64,000 bases of DNA from Porphyra umbilicalis (GCA_002049455.2 KV918831.1:186001-250000); one strand, 5' to 3'; shown: positions 43,293 through 53,560, numbered from the stretch's first letter. Program-made: numbers and translations. Notes: generated by a model from the letters alone, not told the origin.

Positions 43293-44033
43293 ATTCCAGG
43301 CACGTGCGTGCAATACCCTTGCCTTAAGGGCTGTAGCGCGCTTGGCGACGCATCGACACCGGGCACGCCGGCCGGCTCCATAGCCGCGAGCGCGCCCGGG
43401 GGCACGTACAGCCACGCTGCCGTGACGGGGAGAACGTGGGGCGGAGAAAGGGGTTCCGCCGCCGCCACCGCAGCGGCGGCGGCCCGCCGGCGTCGCGCGA
43501 CGCCCACAGGAGGGGCCGTCACTCCGCCGCGCAGCGCACCTGCGCACGGCGGGCAGGGCGGCCGACACGGCACACGGGCGGGCGGGTGGGACTGATCGCC
43601 GCGCGACGGGGCACCTCTAAACGCGCCGCTAGATGGCGTCAGCAACCGCCGACGTGCCGCCGCAACAGAAGACGGCGCGCAGGCACGATCACCCGCGGGT
43701 CATTGTGGGCGCGTCGAACCCCGGAAGGCGCTGCGCGCGGTCGCCGCGCGCGACTCGGGGCGGTGGGGGGGATCAGAGGGGCAGACGCCGTCCGGGCCCT
43801 GTGACCCCTGTGGCAGGACAGTCCTTCTCAGCCACGTAACTCTATTCGCTTTTTAGCGTAATCGCGACCCTTCCAACGCTGACACGCCCTCAGATGCCTG
43901 AGGACACGAATGCAGACTGCCACCTCTGAAACGGAGATCAAGTCCCGTTATATAAGTATATGTGTGCATCACTACACTTTGAGAGCACCCTGTCTTAAAG
44001 GCCAGGGAATACACGGTCTAAGCCCCACTGCGC
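42575..44033. repeat. 24-bp perfect inverted repeat framing copy B
   Basis: The segment 42575-42598 (GCGCAGTGGGGCTTAGACCG + TGTA) is the exact complement of 44010-44033, which abuts the right end of repeat copy B. The arms are 1.4 kb apart. Perfect identity over 24 bases implies a recent duplication or inversion. Confidence 0.75.
43293..44009 (+). repeat. 700-bp dispersed repeat, copy B
   Basis: Same structure and orientation as copy A and closely similar throughout, with a 717-bp span ending AAAGGCCAGGGAA. Differences are mostly single-base changes in the GC-rich centre, consistent with methylation-type decay or independent drift. Confidence 0.75.
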
Positions 44034-44702
44034 CGCCACAACGATCGCGCCGTTATGTGCAGCGCGGGGCCCTCATGCGCACCGCGCGTCGCATGTCATG
44101 AGTGGGCGAGCTGGACGTCAGCAACTTTGACAGTGAGACGGACGGAATCACCAACGTGACGACGTTGTTGCCGCGGTGCTGTCTTGAGGGACCGCTCAAT
44201 GGCGAATACAGTACCGTCTGCCAGGACGCCACGGAGCGGTGGCAGCGGCCCAGCGTTGCTCAGGTAGCCATGCGGCTCCTGTCGGACAGACAGGTGCTTG
44301 CACAATCCTTCAATATCCTACAGCGGGTCAGGGTGGGCTCGTCGCCTGCCCGGGGTCCATTGTTTCAAGGGGTTCCGAGTACTGTAATGTGGCGTGGCAG
44401 GGCGGACCCGTCGCCTACCCCGGGTTCATTGTTGAGCATATGGCGTCGCCATGGGTCGCTCTGGCCGCGCGCCCTCTTGCAATGAAGCATGGCGACGGAA
44501 GCCAGTCTAATTCATGCGCTTCCCCGGGTGGCCGTGCTCGACAGCATTGGGGTCCACCGCTCCCGCCCCACTCGCTCCTCACCGTCTCCAAGCCGCCCCC
44601 CCCCGTTGTTTCCACCGGCTGCCGGCATCCATCTGTTCGTCTTCGTGCTGTTGGCTGCTACCCATCCGAACACCCCGTGGCTCGCGACAGACGCTAGCAG
44701 CA
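44010..44702. other. Upstream region of the membrane-protein gene
   Basis: No further gene is recognised between repeat copy B and the next start codon. An upstream in-frame extension of the following gene (to about 44514) is open but has no conserved features. Confidence 0.4.
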
Positions 44703-46424
44703 ATGTTGGTGGCTTTGTGGTCGCCCCGTTTGCGGCGCGGTGCGAAGCGCTGCCAGCAATCCGCCGCCGTGGCCGTTGCCCTTGCCATTGTCATTTTTTG
44801 TTTCGTTGCGGCACTCGGCTCGGTTGGCGCACTCGTGGACGACCACCGCGCCTCGCCCGCACCGACCGTCCGCCAGGTGGTGATCCCCCCGCGGATGCCC
44901 TCGGCCGATGACGTGCCGGCCAAGTACCGGCTGTTGAACGTTAGCGCTGCAACCGCCGCGTGCCCCGCAAGGTTCTCCATGAACTACCACGAAACGTACA
45001 TTGGGACGCCCCGCGCGTGGAGCGGCATGATCGACTCCTTCCCGTCGTCGCTAGAAGGATTACAAGACGGGCTGGACATGTGTGTGTCGTCTCAATACTA
45101 CCTTACCCCCGCCGTCGCCAATGACAGCGAGCCAACAGACCACACGAGCGATGTGTACGCCACGTTTCGGGCAGCCCGTGCCGCGTCGGCGCCCGCGCAG
45201 GCGGCGCAGGCCGCCCTCTTCGCCGCCGACTTGACGCCCACTGTTGTCACTGGTTGGCTCGACGAGGAGCTCATCTACCTTCATCCCGGCTGCCGCGAGT
45301 GGGCGCCGGCGAACACGACCTTTTTCTGGTTCTTCATTGCTGGCACGGCGCCCGTGCCGCTGGCGGATGGCAACGTTGCGCTCGGCACGGTGCCGGCGGG
45401 CGCCAAGGCGGCGATCTTTGCGTCTGGGCGCGACGTGTTGTGTACGTACGCGGCGGGTGGCGCAGCGACGCCAACGCCAACGCCAACGCCGAGGCCGACG
45501 CCGACGCCCTCACCGACGCCGCCCGAGCGGTCCCCGCCGCCATCGCCGCCACCGTCGTCGAGCGGCACCTCACCGTCGGCGGGCGCGTCGGCCGACGGCG
45601 GCCACGACGACTCGTCGCAGCGCCCGCCGCGTCGCTCCCGGCGGGGCTTGGCCATTGGCCTCGGCGTCGGCCTGACGGCGGCGGCGGTCGTGGCGGGGGT
45701 GGCGGTCGCCGCACGCCGCCGCCGCACGGTGGGGGCGTCGCGTGACGGGGGGGGCGGCGGCGGCGCAGGGAGCTGGGACGGTGGCGGCAGCACCGGGGGG
45801 AGCACCTTTGACGGCGACGGTGGCGACGCGGGCGCCCCTGACGACAGAGGCGCCGGCGGCGGCGGCGGGGCGGGGGGAGCCCCGACCGGCGCTGCCGCCG
45901 ACGGCGACGGTGGCGACGCGGGCGCCCCTGACGACAGAGGCGCCGGCGGCGGCGGCGGGGCGGGGGGAGCCCCGACCGGCGCTGCCGCCGACGGCGACCG
46001 CGTCGACGCGCCCGCCGTGGCGGCGACCGACGCCCCTGCAGGCGCCGCCGCCGCGTGCGCCGCCCCCGCGCCCCCGCCACCGCTGCCGCACGTGCTGGCG
46101 CACCCCGCGGGCGCCGACGGCGGGTGGGGCGTCGTCGGCGCCGCCGGCGGCGCCACCGCCTCGGCCGGCGCCGGCAGCGGCGGCGGCGGCGCGACGCCGA
46201 CCATGTTTGGCAGCCTCTCCGACGCGCTGACGGTGGACGGACTGTTTGCGTCGGCCTTCATGCCGACGCACCCCGGTGGCAGCGGCGGCAGCGGCGGTGG
46301 CGGCACGGGCGGTGCGGGCGCGGCGGCCGCCGCGCCGCCGAGCCCCGCGTCGACCCTGTCAGACCACATGGACGTCGACGGCTTGGTGCGGGAGGCGCTG
46401 GAGCTGCCCCCGGCGCCCCTGTGA
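44703..46424 (+). CDS. Type I-like membrane protein with Cys-containing ectodomain, Thr/Pro stalk and Gly/Ala-rich tail
   Basis: 573 residues from the ATG at 44703 (MLVALWSPRLRR), chosen because it places a hydrophobic signal or anchor (VAVALAIVIFCFVAALG) at about 22-42. The ectodomain (~45-255) has several Cys and N-glycosylation sequons (NVSA, NTTF), and reads as well-conserved folded protein: YHETYIGTPRAWSGMIDSFP and YLHPGCREWAPANTTFFWFF. A (TP)n/Pro-Ser stalk follows (~258-300), then a transmembrane helix at ~315-338 (GLAIGLGVGLTAAAVVAGVA) and a stop-transfer ARRRR. The cytoplasmic tail includes a 30-residue unit duplicated in tandem (90-bp period from 45810) and two acidic motifs, SDALTVDGLF and SDHMDVDGLV, near its end. 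I do not recognise the ectodomain. A surface receptor or adhesion role is inferred. Confidence 0.7.
   Translation: MLVALWSPRLRRGAKRCQQSAAVAVALAIVIFCFVAALGSVGALVDDHRASPAPTVRQVVIPPRMPSADDVPAKYRLLNVSAATAACPARFSMNYHETYIGTPRAWSGMIDSFPSSLEGLQDGLDMCVSSQYYLTPAVANDSEPTDHTSDVYATFRAARAASAPAQAAQAALFAADLTPTVVTGWLDEELIYLHPGCREWAPANTTFFWFFIAGTAPVPLADGNVALGTVPAGAKAAIFASGRDVLCTYAAGGAATPTPTPTPRPTPTPSPTPPERSPPPSPPPSSSGTSPSAGASADGGHDDSSQRPPRRSRRGLAIGLGVGLTAAAVVAGVAVAARRRRTVGASRDGGGGGGAGSWDGGGSTGGSTFDGDGGDAGAPDDRGAGGGGGAGGAPTGAAADGDGGDAGAPDDRGAGGGGGAGGAPTGAAADGDRVDAPAVAATDAPAGAAAACAAPAPPPPLPHVLAHPAGADGGWGVVGAAGGATASAGAGSGGGGATPTMFGSLSDALTVDGLFASAFMPTHPGGSGGSGGGGTGGAGAAAAAPPSPASTLSDHMDVDGLVREALELPPAPL
45810..45999 (+). 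repeat. 90-bp coding tandem duplication
   Basis: The 90-bp unit starting at 45810 (GACGGCGACGGTGGCGACGC...) is repeated from 45900 without visible change, followed by a short partial third copy. It encodes 30 residues of the cytoplasmic tail of the membrane protein. Confidence 0.85.
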
Positions 46425-49276
46425 CGGGCGGGTGGCGGTGGCAGCGTGGCTGTGGGGTGAGGGGGGCGGCGGGTCGGCGCCACCACGTGAGCGTTTGGGG
46501 CAGAGAGGGTGGGCGGTGCGGGGGGATGCCAACGTGGCCATGGTCGCTGCGGAGAGGGGGGGGAGTCAACGAGCGCCTGACAGCCACGTGTCAGCCCACG
46601 CCGTGGTCTCGCGACCGCCGCGGCCGCGGTGTCCCCCGGCGGCGCCGCCGTCGCACGGACAGCGCCCGCCGCCACGCGGCGGCAGACTCTGCCGTCTCAG
46701 ACGGCCGGGCAGAGGCCCCGGGCAGCGACGCCCCGCCAGAGTCACTCCCACCGCCTGCGCCTGCGCACGCCACAGCAATCCATGGCCGCGTCCATCCGTC
46801 CGCGCATGGCTGCCTCCCCCACCCCGCCGCCCCGGGGCACGGTCGTTTCTTTGTTCTTGGCTTGGGTCCCCCGGGGGCCCCTCGGGGACCCAAGCCAGAA
46901 AAAAAACAAAAAAAAACCGCCTTGCCCCCCCCCCCCACCTCTGCGCTCCCGTCCGGTCACAGCCCGCCTAGCAGCGGCACCGTCTTGGCATTCGCAGACA
47001 CGGACGGCGGCGGCGGCCGCGCCGACACCGCCTGCCCCACGAGTCGGACGGGCGGCGGGCGCGCAGGCTGCGTCGGCGCGCGCGTTGCCCGCGGGCGGCG
47101 AGGGTACCGTCGGCGGCAGCGGCGGCGGCGGCGGCGGCCACCCCCGCGGCGGCGGCCGGCGGCGGCCCGTGGGGCGGCCGGGCGGCAGGCCCGGCTGCCG
47201 GCCACGTCGGCCCGCGACGTCGGCCGTCCCCGCGCCGCGGCGGTCGGGGGGGCGGCGCGTCCGCGGCGGGGGGGGCGCCACCGTCCGCGCTGTGTGCGGG
47301 ATGTCGGGCGGGGGCGCGCGGCCCATGGCGGGGGGGGGGGGGGGGGGGGAGCGGGGGGGGGCGGGTCCCGACTGCGTGCCGGCGGCGGTGCCGCTGTGCC
47401 GTCGCGGCGGGGATGCGGACCCCCGCCCGTGGTACCGACGGCGGCCGCGGGCGGGCGGCCACCCCGTCGACGACCGGCCACAGGGGCCAGCCGCGGCGGT
47501 GACCGCGGCCCGCGACGAGCGGCCGACGGCCGGCGGTCGCCCGGCGGGTGGCAGCCGCCGTCGACGCTGCCGCCGCCGCACCGGCGCAGAGACGCACGGA
47601 TGGCCGTGCCCGCTGCGCGTGGCGGGGGTGCGACGGCAGAAGGGCGGCGGAGGGTGGCGGGGGGGGGGGGGGCGCCCACGGCCCCCGCCTCGACACGCTC
47701 GGCGGTTGCGCCGCCGGCACCGTCGGGCGGACCGGGGGCGTGGGGCCCACAACCACCCGCGCGCCAGAAGGCCGCCGGTGGGGACTTTCCCCTCCCCCCC
47801 CCCCGAGACGCCCACCCCCTCCCCCCCCCGCGCCAACAGCGGCGGCCGACGGTGCGGCGGTGCCGGTCGGTGCCCCCCGCCGTCACTGCCGCCGCCGCCG
47901 GCACCGCGCCGCCCCGTGCCCGTCGAGGAGGGGGTGGGGGGGACGTGGCGCCCGCACGGTGGCATGGCGCCGCGCGGAGCGGGTCGGCACACCCCCCCCT
48001 GTGGCCGCACCGACCGCCCCGCCCGACCCGCAGACGGGCAACGGCAGCAGTGGCGGCGGCGGCGGCGTCGGCGGCGGTGGGGTGCCGCCACCCCCCCCCC
48101 GCCCGCCCGCGACCGGCGGCGGGTGGCAACGGCGGCGGCGGCGGCAGCGCGTCGGCGCCGTCGCCGCACGGGGCCGCCAGTATCACGACAGTGGCGGGGG
48201 TGGCGCCGCCCCCCGCGACGCACGGTCGCCGGGCGTGAAGGCGGCGCGCCGGGCGGCGGCGGCGGCGCGACGGGGCGGCGGCTGTCGGCGGCGCCGGCAG
48301 GTGCCACGGCCGCGCGCCGCACCGGGGGGCGGGAGGACCAGGCGACGACCGCGCCGTTGGCGTCGCGCCGCTGCGCCGGCGGTCGGGGCGCTGCGCGCAC
48401 ACGCCGCCCGCCGCGGCGGCGTGCCCGCCGCGCTGCGCGGCGCCACCGCCGCGCGGCGGGGACGGCGCCGCCGCCGACGGGTGGGGACGGCGCTTGCCGC
48501 CGCCGCGGACGATTTGGGGGGGGGGGGGGGGGGGTACCGCCGCCCACAGTGGACCAGCGTGGGGGTGGCCACGCCGGCGGCGGCGGCGATCATTGCAGCC
48601 CCGTGTGGGCGGCGCCCGGCCGGCTGCCGCTGGCATTGGTCGGCCACCCCTGCTTTGACGCCAGCCGTCGGCGGCGGGCGGCGGCGGCGCTGCGTGACCA
48701 ACCGCCCGTCGTTGGCGGTGCGGCGGGCGGGTGTCTGGCTGGCGGCGACCGACGGGCGGCGAGGGGGGGCAGCAGGGGGACGGAGGGCCCACCGCCCACG
48801 CGCGGACCGGCGGCGGTGCCGACGCCAGGCCCAGCGGCGCGCCCGCGTGCGCCCGTGGCCACGGCGGGGGCGACGACCGGCGCGGGCGGCCGGCGGTGGT
48901 GGTCCCCACGGCCGACGCCCGCCGGCGGCGGCGCGGCGCATGGCGAGCGCCGCCGCTGGTGCTGCCGCCGGCGTCGGCGCCGCGGCAGGGGGGCGCTGTG
49001 CCGGGCGCACCCGCCGTGTGTGGCGGGGGGGTGTCGGCGGCTGGAAGTGGGACAGCGGCGGGGGTGAACGGCGCCGTGGCCCGTGCGCCGCTTTGCGGGT
49101 GCGCCTCGCGGCCGCCCCTGTTAGGCGGCGATAGCTCCGCGGGCGGGTGGCAGAAGAAGAATGAAAGGGAAAAAAGCCGACGCTTGAACTCGACTATGTA
49201 CATGCAAACACCCCGGGCTGCCTACAACACAGTTTGTGTTTGCCGCGCTTCGTTTGGCGTGCATCCGTCGATGCGT
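46425..49276. other. Extremely GC-rich region open in several frames, gene not resolved
   Basis: Open frames of 500-800 codons overlap on both strands because stop codons are rare in sequence of this composition. All are Arg/Pro/Gly/Ala-rich. The frame ending near 49137 on the plus strand (…SAAGSGTAAGVNGAVARAPL…) has the most protein-like composition, but no domain is visible. A 13-bp hairpin lies at 46859-46896. Confidence 0.4.
46859..46896. other. Perfect 13-bp hairpin next to A-rich tract
   Basis: GGCTTGGGTCCCC (46859-46871) pairs perfectly with GGGGACCCAAGCC (46884-46896) around a 12-base loop. It is followed by AGAAAAAAAACAAAAAAAAA on the plus strand. It could be a 3'-end processing or terminator-like structure, or a foldback remnant. 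Confidence 0.55.
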
Positions 49277-49735
49277 CTATTGGAGCCCCGGCAGCTGCTG
49301 GGTCACGGGCACCAGCTGCGGCTGGCCCGCCTGGGTCAGCCCCGACACCAGCTGGATGCCGCCCTTGTTGCCCTCCATCTTCTCCTTCTTGACGTCCACG
49401 TTGATCTTGACGTTGACCTCCTTGTCGTCGCCCTTCTTGTGCCCGTACTCGGGGTTCTCCTCCTCCTCCTTTTCAATCTCCACGTTGATCTCCACATTGA
49501 CCTTCTTGTCGTCCCCGCGCTTGTTGTCAAAGCTCGTGACCACGTTGCGGGGCACGACCACCACCTGGGACCCGCCGCCGGGCGCGGCCACCAGCTGGGA
49601 TCCGCCACCAACCGCCTGGCGGGCGGCAGCGTCCAACGATGCCGCCGCACGCGCGGGGGCCGCGGTGGCGCCCTGGGCGGCCGCCACCAGCGCAAGGGCG
49701 GCCGCGGCGGCCGACACGATGGTCTTGAATGCCAT
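49277..49735 (-). CDS. Small secreted protein with a duplicated charged block
   Basis: 152 residues from the ATG at 49735 to TAG. Residues 1-26 (MAFKTIVSAAAAALALVAAA...) form a strong signal peptide, with probable cleavage after ATA or AAP. The mature part has a duplicated block: (K)RGDDKKVNVEINVEIEKEE followed by (K)KGDDKEVNVKINVDVKKEK. The pattern of alternating hydrophobic and charged residues (VNVEINVEIE) predicts beta-strands. Both halves are flanked by GGGSQLV/GGGSQVV and GGIQLVSG motifs, suggesting an older three-part repeat. Third codon positions are almost all G/C, as in the other genes. The family is not recognised. An extracellular or cell-wall role is possible. Confidence 0.7.
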   Translation of the reverse strand: MAFKTIVSAAAAALALVAAAQGATAAPARAAASLDAAARQAVGGGSQLVAAPGGGSQVVVVPRNVVTSFDNKRGDDKKVNVEINVEIEKEEEENPEYGHKKGDDKEVNVKINVDVKKEKMEGNKGGIQLVSGLTQAGQPQLVPVTQQLPGLQ

Positions 49736-50724
49736 GGCGAGCGAGGTAGGAACGGAGCGAGAAGGGGGGGAGGGCAGGTGTGGGAGCAAAGTTGAGGAGG
49801 GCGGAGCGGGTGGTGAGGAACAAGTAGGCGAGGGAAGAGCAGCGGATGCCGAGCGTGAAGAGGGTGGGTGTGTGTAGCGAGGGTGAGGACAGCGGAGTGA
49901 AAGAAGCTGTTGGTGCGATGGGCTGGCCCGGTCGCTCCCCCAGGCCGACGCGGGCCCCCCTTTTACGTTCAAGTGGCGGCACAGCGGGGGCACGACCGCA
50001 CCGAACCGGGGGCACAATCGCAACCACCCTCACTGCGAGGCACCACCCCACGTCGCCGCAGGGCGTCAGCGAGGGGCGACGCGGCAGCCGGAATTTCTCC
50101 CCCCCTCCCCTCCCCCGCACCTCCCACGCACGCCCACCAGCACACGGCGGGCCGTCCGTGCCGACCCTCTCTGTGGTACACGCGCCCCCCTCCCCCTCCC
50201 CCCCGCGCCCCCTCCTGCACTTCCATCCTGGCATCCGCACCCTGACGGGTGTACCCCGCCCACCCCGCCCCCCCCCACCAGCCCCCTCGCCCCCCGACCT
50301 GCCTCCTGCCCGCCCACCCACCGTGCAAAGTTCAAAAAGGACACACGGGTGTCGTGGCGGGCGCAGGGGATGTCGACACTCTCCGTGTCCGGCGTGGAGG
50401 GGGAGGAGTACAGCACACGCGGGCAGGGTTTGTCAGGAGGGGGGGGGGGGGGTGCGGCGGCGCGGTTGACACGGGGTGGCAGGTGTGGGCGAGGAAAGGG
50501 GAAGGCGGGGCTGAGCCTCAGCGAGGCAGGCACGGCTGACGCCCGTGCCTCGCTGACGCCGGGGCAGAGTGCCACGGCGCCACGCCTGCCCTCGGGGGGA
50601 AGCCTCCCTCACCCGACCTCCCGCGCGCCGCCACGCGGATCCCATCCACTCACCGTGCGCCACCATCGCGCCGCCCAATCATTGGCACGATGCGAACGCG
50701 CCGCCCGCGGCACCGGGCCGTGGC
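49736..50724. other. Upstream region of the small secreted protein gene
   Basis: No further gene is supported. Pro/Arg-rich frames on both strands reflect C-rich composition. Confidence 0.4.
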
Positions 50725-50834
50725 GGTGCCGCCCCGTTTCATGTGAAACGGGGCGGCGCCGGGTGATCCCCTCTGTGGGGATCATTGGTGGCGGGATTTG
50801 GGCCGTCATACAGCCATTCTCCCAAAAATCCCGC
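50725..50834. other. Cluster of three hairpins
   Basis: The first is a 17-bp stem with one G-T pair and a 2-base loop (50725-50741 with 50744-50760). The second is TGATCCCC/GGGGATCA (50764-50771 with 50777-50784). The third is GCGGGATTTGGG against CCCAAAAATCCCGC (50791-50802 with 50821-50834). They lie side by side next to repeat copy C. Such packed palindromes are typical of element termini or foldback DNA. Confidence 0.65.
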
Positions 50835-51558
50835 ACTCCAACTGTTGCAAAAGAGTTCCCTGGCCTTTAGGACAGGGTGCTCTCAAAGTGTAGTGATGCA
50901 CACATATACTTAGATCAAGAGACTTGCTCTCCGTTTCAGAGGTGGCAGTCTGCATTCGTGTCCTCAGGGATCTGAGGGCGTGTCAGTGTTGGAAGGGTCG
51001 CGATGACGCTAAAAGCGAATAGAGTTACGTGGCTGAGAAGGACTGTCCTGCCACAGGGGTCACAGGGCCCGGACGGTGCCTGCCCCCCTATCACCCCCCA
51101 CCGCCCCGAGTTGGGCGCGGCGACCGCGCGCAGCGACTACGGGGGTTGAACGCGCCCGCGATGACCCGCTGGTGATCGTGCCTGCGCACCGGCTTCTGTT
51201 GCGGCGGCCCGTCGGCCTGCCATCTAGCGGCGCGTTTAGAGGTGCGCTGCGCGGCGGAGTGAAGGCCCCGCCCGTCGGCGTCGCGCGACGCCGGCGAGCC
51301 GCCGCCGTTACGGTGCCGGCGGCGGCACCCTTTTCCCCGCCCCACGTTTCCCCCGCCACGGCAACGTGGCTGTGCGTGCCCCCATGCGCGCTCGCGGCTA
51401 TGGAGTCGGCCGGCGTGCCCGGTGTCGATGCGTCGCCAAGCGCGCCACCGCCCTGAAGGCCAGGGTATTGCACGCACGTGCCTGGAATTCCAAATCGGCC
51501 TCTGCGGGGTCGTAGAGGCCGATTTAGAACTCTTTTTCGACAGTTGGAGTGCGGGATT
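50827..51558. repeat. 31-bp inverted repeat flanking copy C
   Basis: 50827-50857 and 51528-51558 are inverted copies identical at 29 of 31 positions (AATCCCGCACTCCAACTGT...). One arm abuts the right end of copy C and the other abuts the right end of copy D. Between C and D there is also an 11-bp hairpin (AAATCGGCCTC 51492-51502 with 51515-51525). Confidence 0.75.
50856..51489 (-). repeat. 700-bp dispersed repeat, copy C (internal deletion)
   Basis: Reverse orientation relative to copies A and B. Both family ends are present (CCAGGCACGTGCG left end at 51489, AAGGCCAGGGAA right end at 50856), but the span is only 634 bp, so about 80 bp of the GC-rich centre is missing relative to the other copies. 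Confidence 0.75.
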
Positions 51559-52274
51559 TTCCCTGGCCTTTAGGACAGGGTGCTCTCAAAGTGTAGTGAT
51601 GCACACATATACTTAGATCAAGGGACTTGCTCTCCGTTTCAGAGGTGGCAGTCTGCATTCGCGTCCTCAGGGATCTGAGGGCGTGTCAGTGTTGGAAGGG
51701 TCGCGATGACGCTAAAAGCGAATAGAGCTACGTGGCTGAGAAGGACTGTCCTGCCACAGGGGTCACTGGGCCCGGACGGCGCCTGCCCCCGTGCCCCCTC
51801 TACCGCCCCGAGTTTCGCGCGGTGACCGCGCGCAGCGACTTCCGGGGTTCGACGCGCCCACGATGACCCGCGGGTGATCGTGCCTGCGCGCCGTCTTCTG
51901 TTGCGGCGGCGCGTCGGCGGTCGCTGACGCCATCTAGCGGCGCGGTTTCAGGCGCCTCGTCGCGCGGCGATCAGTCCCACCCGCCCGCCCGTGCGCCGTC
52001 TTGGCCGCCCTGCCCGCCGTGCGCAGGTGCGCTGCGCGGCGGAGTGACGGCCTCGCCCGTGGGCGCCGGGCGACGCCGGCGGGCCGCCGCCGCTGCGGTG
52101 GCGGAGGCGGCACCTCTTTCCCCGCCCGAAGCCCCCCCCACCACGGCAACGTGGCTGTACGTGCCCCCGTGCGCGCTCGCGGCCATAGAGCCGGCCGGCG
52201 TGCCCGGTGTCAATGCGTCGCCGAGCGCGCCACCGCCCTGAAGGCCAGGGTATTGCACGCACGTGCCTGGAATT
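51559..52274 (-). repeat. 700-bp dispersed repeat, copy D
   Basis: Near full-length (716 bp), same orientation as copy C and only ~70 bp away from it. Both ends are preserved. Confidence 0.75.
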
Positions 52275-53558
52275 TGGGAGAACTGCTGTACGTCTGAATA
52301 TAGTCCAGTCAATCCGCACGCCGCCGCGAGGGCTCCATCAGGAGCGTCAATTGCAGACAGTAGTGGTGTGAGCAGGCAAAGGGGCGGGCGGGCCCGCTGA
52401 TGACGGTTGGCGGTTCCACCAGCGTTGATGACACAGCGGTAAGCGCCGATGCTGGCGCAATACAGTGAAGCGGACACCGCCTCTGCCACCTCTGCAATCG
52501 CCGCGGGAGGACCGCCAAGAGGAGCGTGGATGCCACCCCACGCCGCCACGCCGCCGCGCGCAGGCAACCAACGAAGGCCACACCGACGCGTAGAAACGCA
52601 CGCAGCACAGCTACAGGGTCGGTGTCGCCGCCCCCCCCACGTACTCGCAACAGCGGCGGCGGGAAGAGACGGGCGCCAGCTCCTTCACAGCAACGGCCGA
52701 TACGTCGGCCTTCCTCGGCGGGCTTCGTTGCCGAGGAAGGCCGACGTGTAGATGTTGGTCCTGCGGGGAGATGAAACCCATCTGACACCAATCTATAACC
52801 ATCGGCGCGGTACCATACTGTACTGTGCATTTTCCACAGTGTTTACAAAATCGAGTCATTTTCTCTGTTTTTCTATATCATGCTGCGATGCATAGGTGCA
52901 CCCGCCTCCTCATTGCCTGCCTCACACCACGAATGTATCTATTTGACGGACCTGATGGCGCCCTCGCGGCGGCGCCTGGATTGCATTGTTGCTGCTCAGC
53001 AGTGACATCGGGGCCTACCACCTCGCGCGGATGACCACTGTAGTCAGCGCCGTGGGCGGCTGGCGGGTGCCGCTATTCGTGAACGGGGAGAGCTACGGAA
53101 CGCCGCCCTTTGCGAGCGTGAGAAAGGGAGGTGGTGTTTCTTGCCCGGTGATAGACGCGTGGGTGAGGCTTGCTCTCCATCGTCTACTTCGGACTTCTTC
53201 CCATCGGGAGACAGGATCTGGTCATCGGGTGGGCTTTTCGATGGACATCGTCTTTCCCCGGCCAATTTGCATCGAACCCCTATTTTCGACGCATCTCGAT
53301 AGTCGTCGATGCCCGTATCGAAACCGGTTTTCGTCGCACGTTGATACGAGAGCGGGCGATCGAGGCGTCAATGGGGCGGAAATGGTATTTTGATGGCTGC
53401 TTACAGCCCTGCCTGAACCGGGCGTGGGATAAAACAGAGAGACACGTGTCGTGTTGAGAATGAAGGTTTGTTTTTTTGCCTCCTGCGACCGCTACAACTG
53501 CGGCCGTAAAAAGACCCAAACTTCTCTCTGGCTCACGCCAACACATCAAAGCACACCC
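52275..53558. other. Intergenic, no supported gene
   Basis: This contains a perfect long hairpin at 52702-52747. Open frames on either strand show no recognisable domain. Confidence 0.4.
52702..52747. other. Perfect 18-bp hairpin
   Basis: ACGTCGGCCTTCCTCGGC (52702-52719) is exactly complementary to 52730-52747, with a 10-base loop. No gene overlaps it convincingly. Confidence 0.7.
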
Positions 53559-53560
53559 TA

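Noticed and set aside
46629-49203. 812- and 748-codon frames in the GC-rich region
   Set aside because: They overlap on opposite strands, are dominated by Arg/Pro/Gly/Ala and show no domain. They are expected by chance at this GC content.
41397-52274. The 700-bp repeats as a CRISPR-like or protein-coding array
   Set aside because: Copies are few, far apart, in both orientations and with transposon-like ends. No shared open frame survives in all copies.
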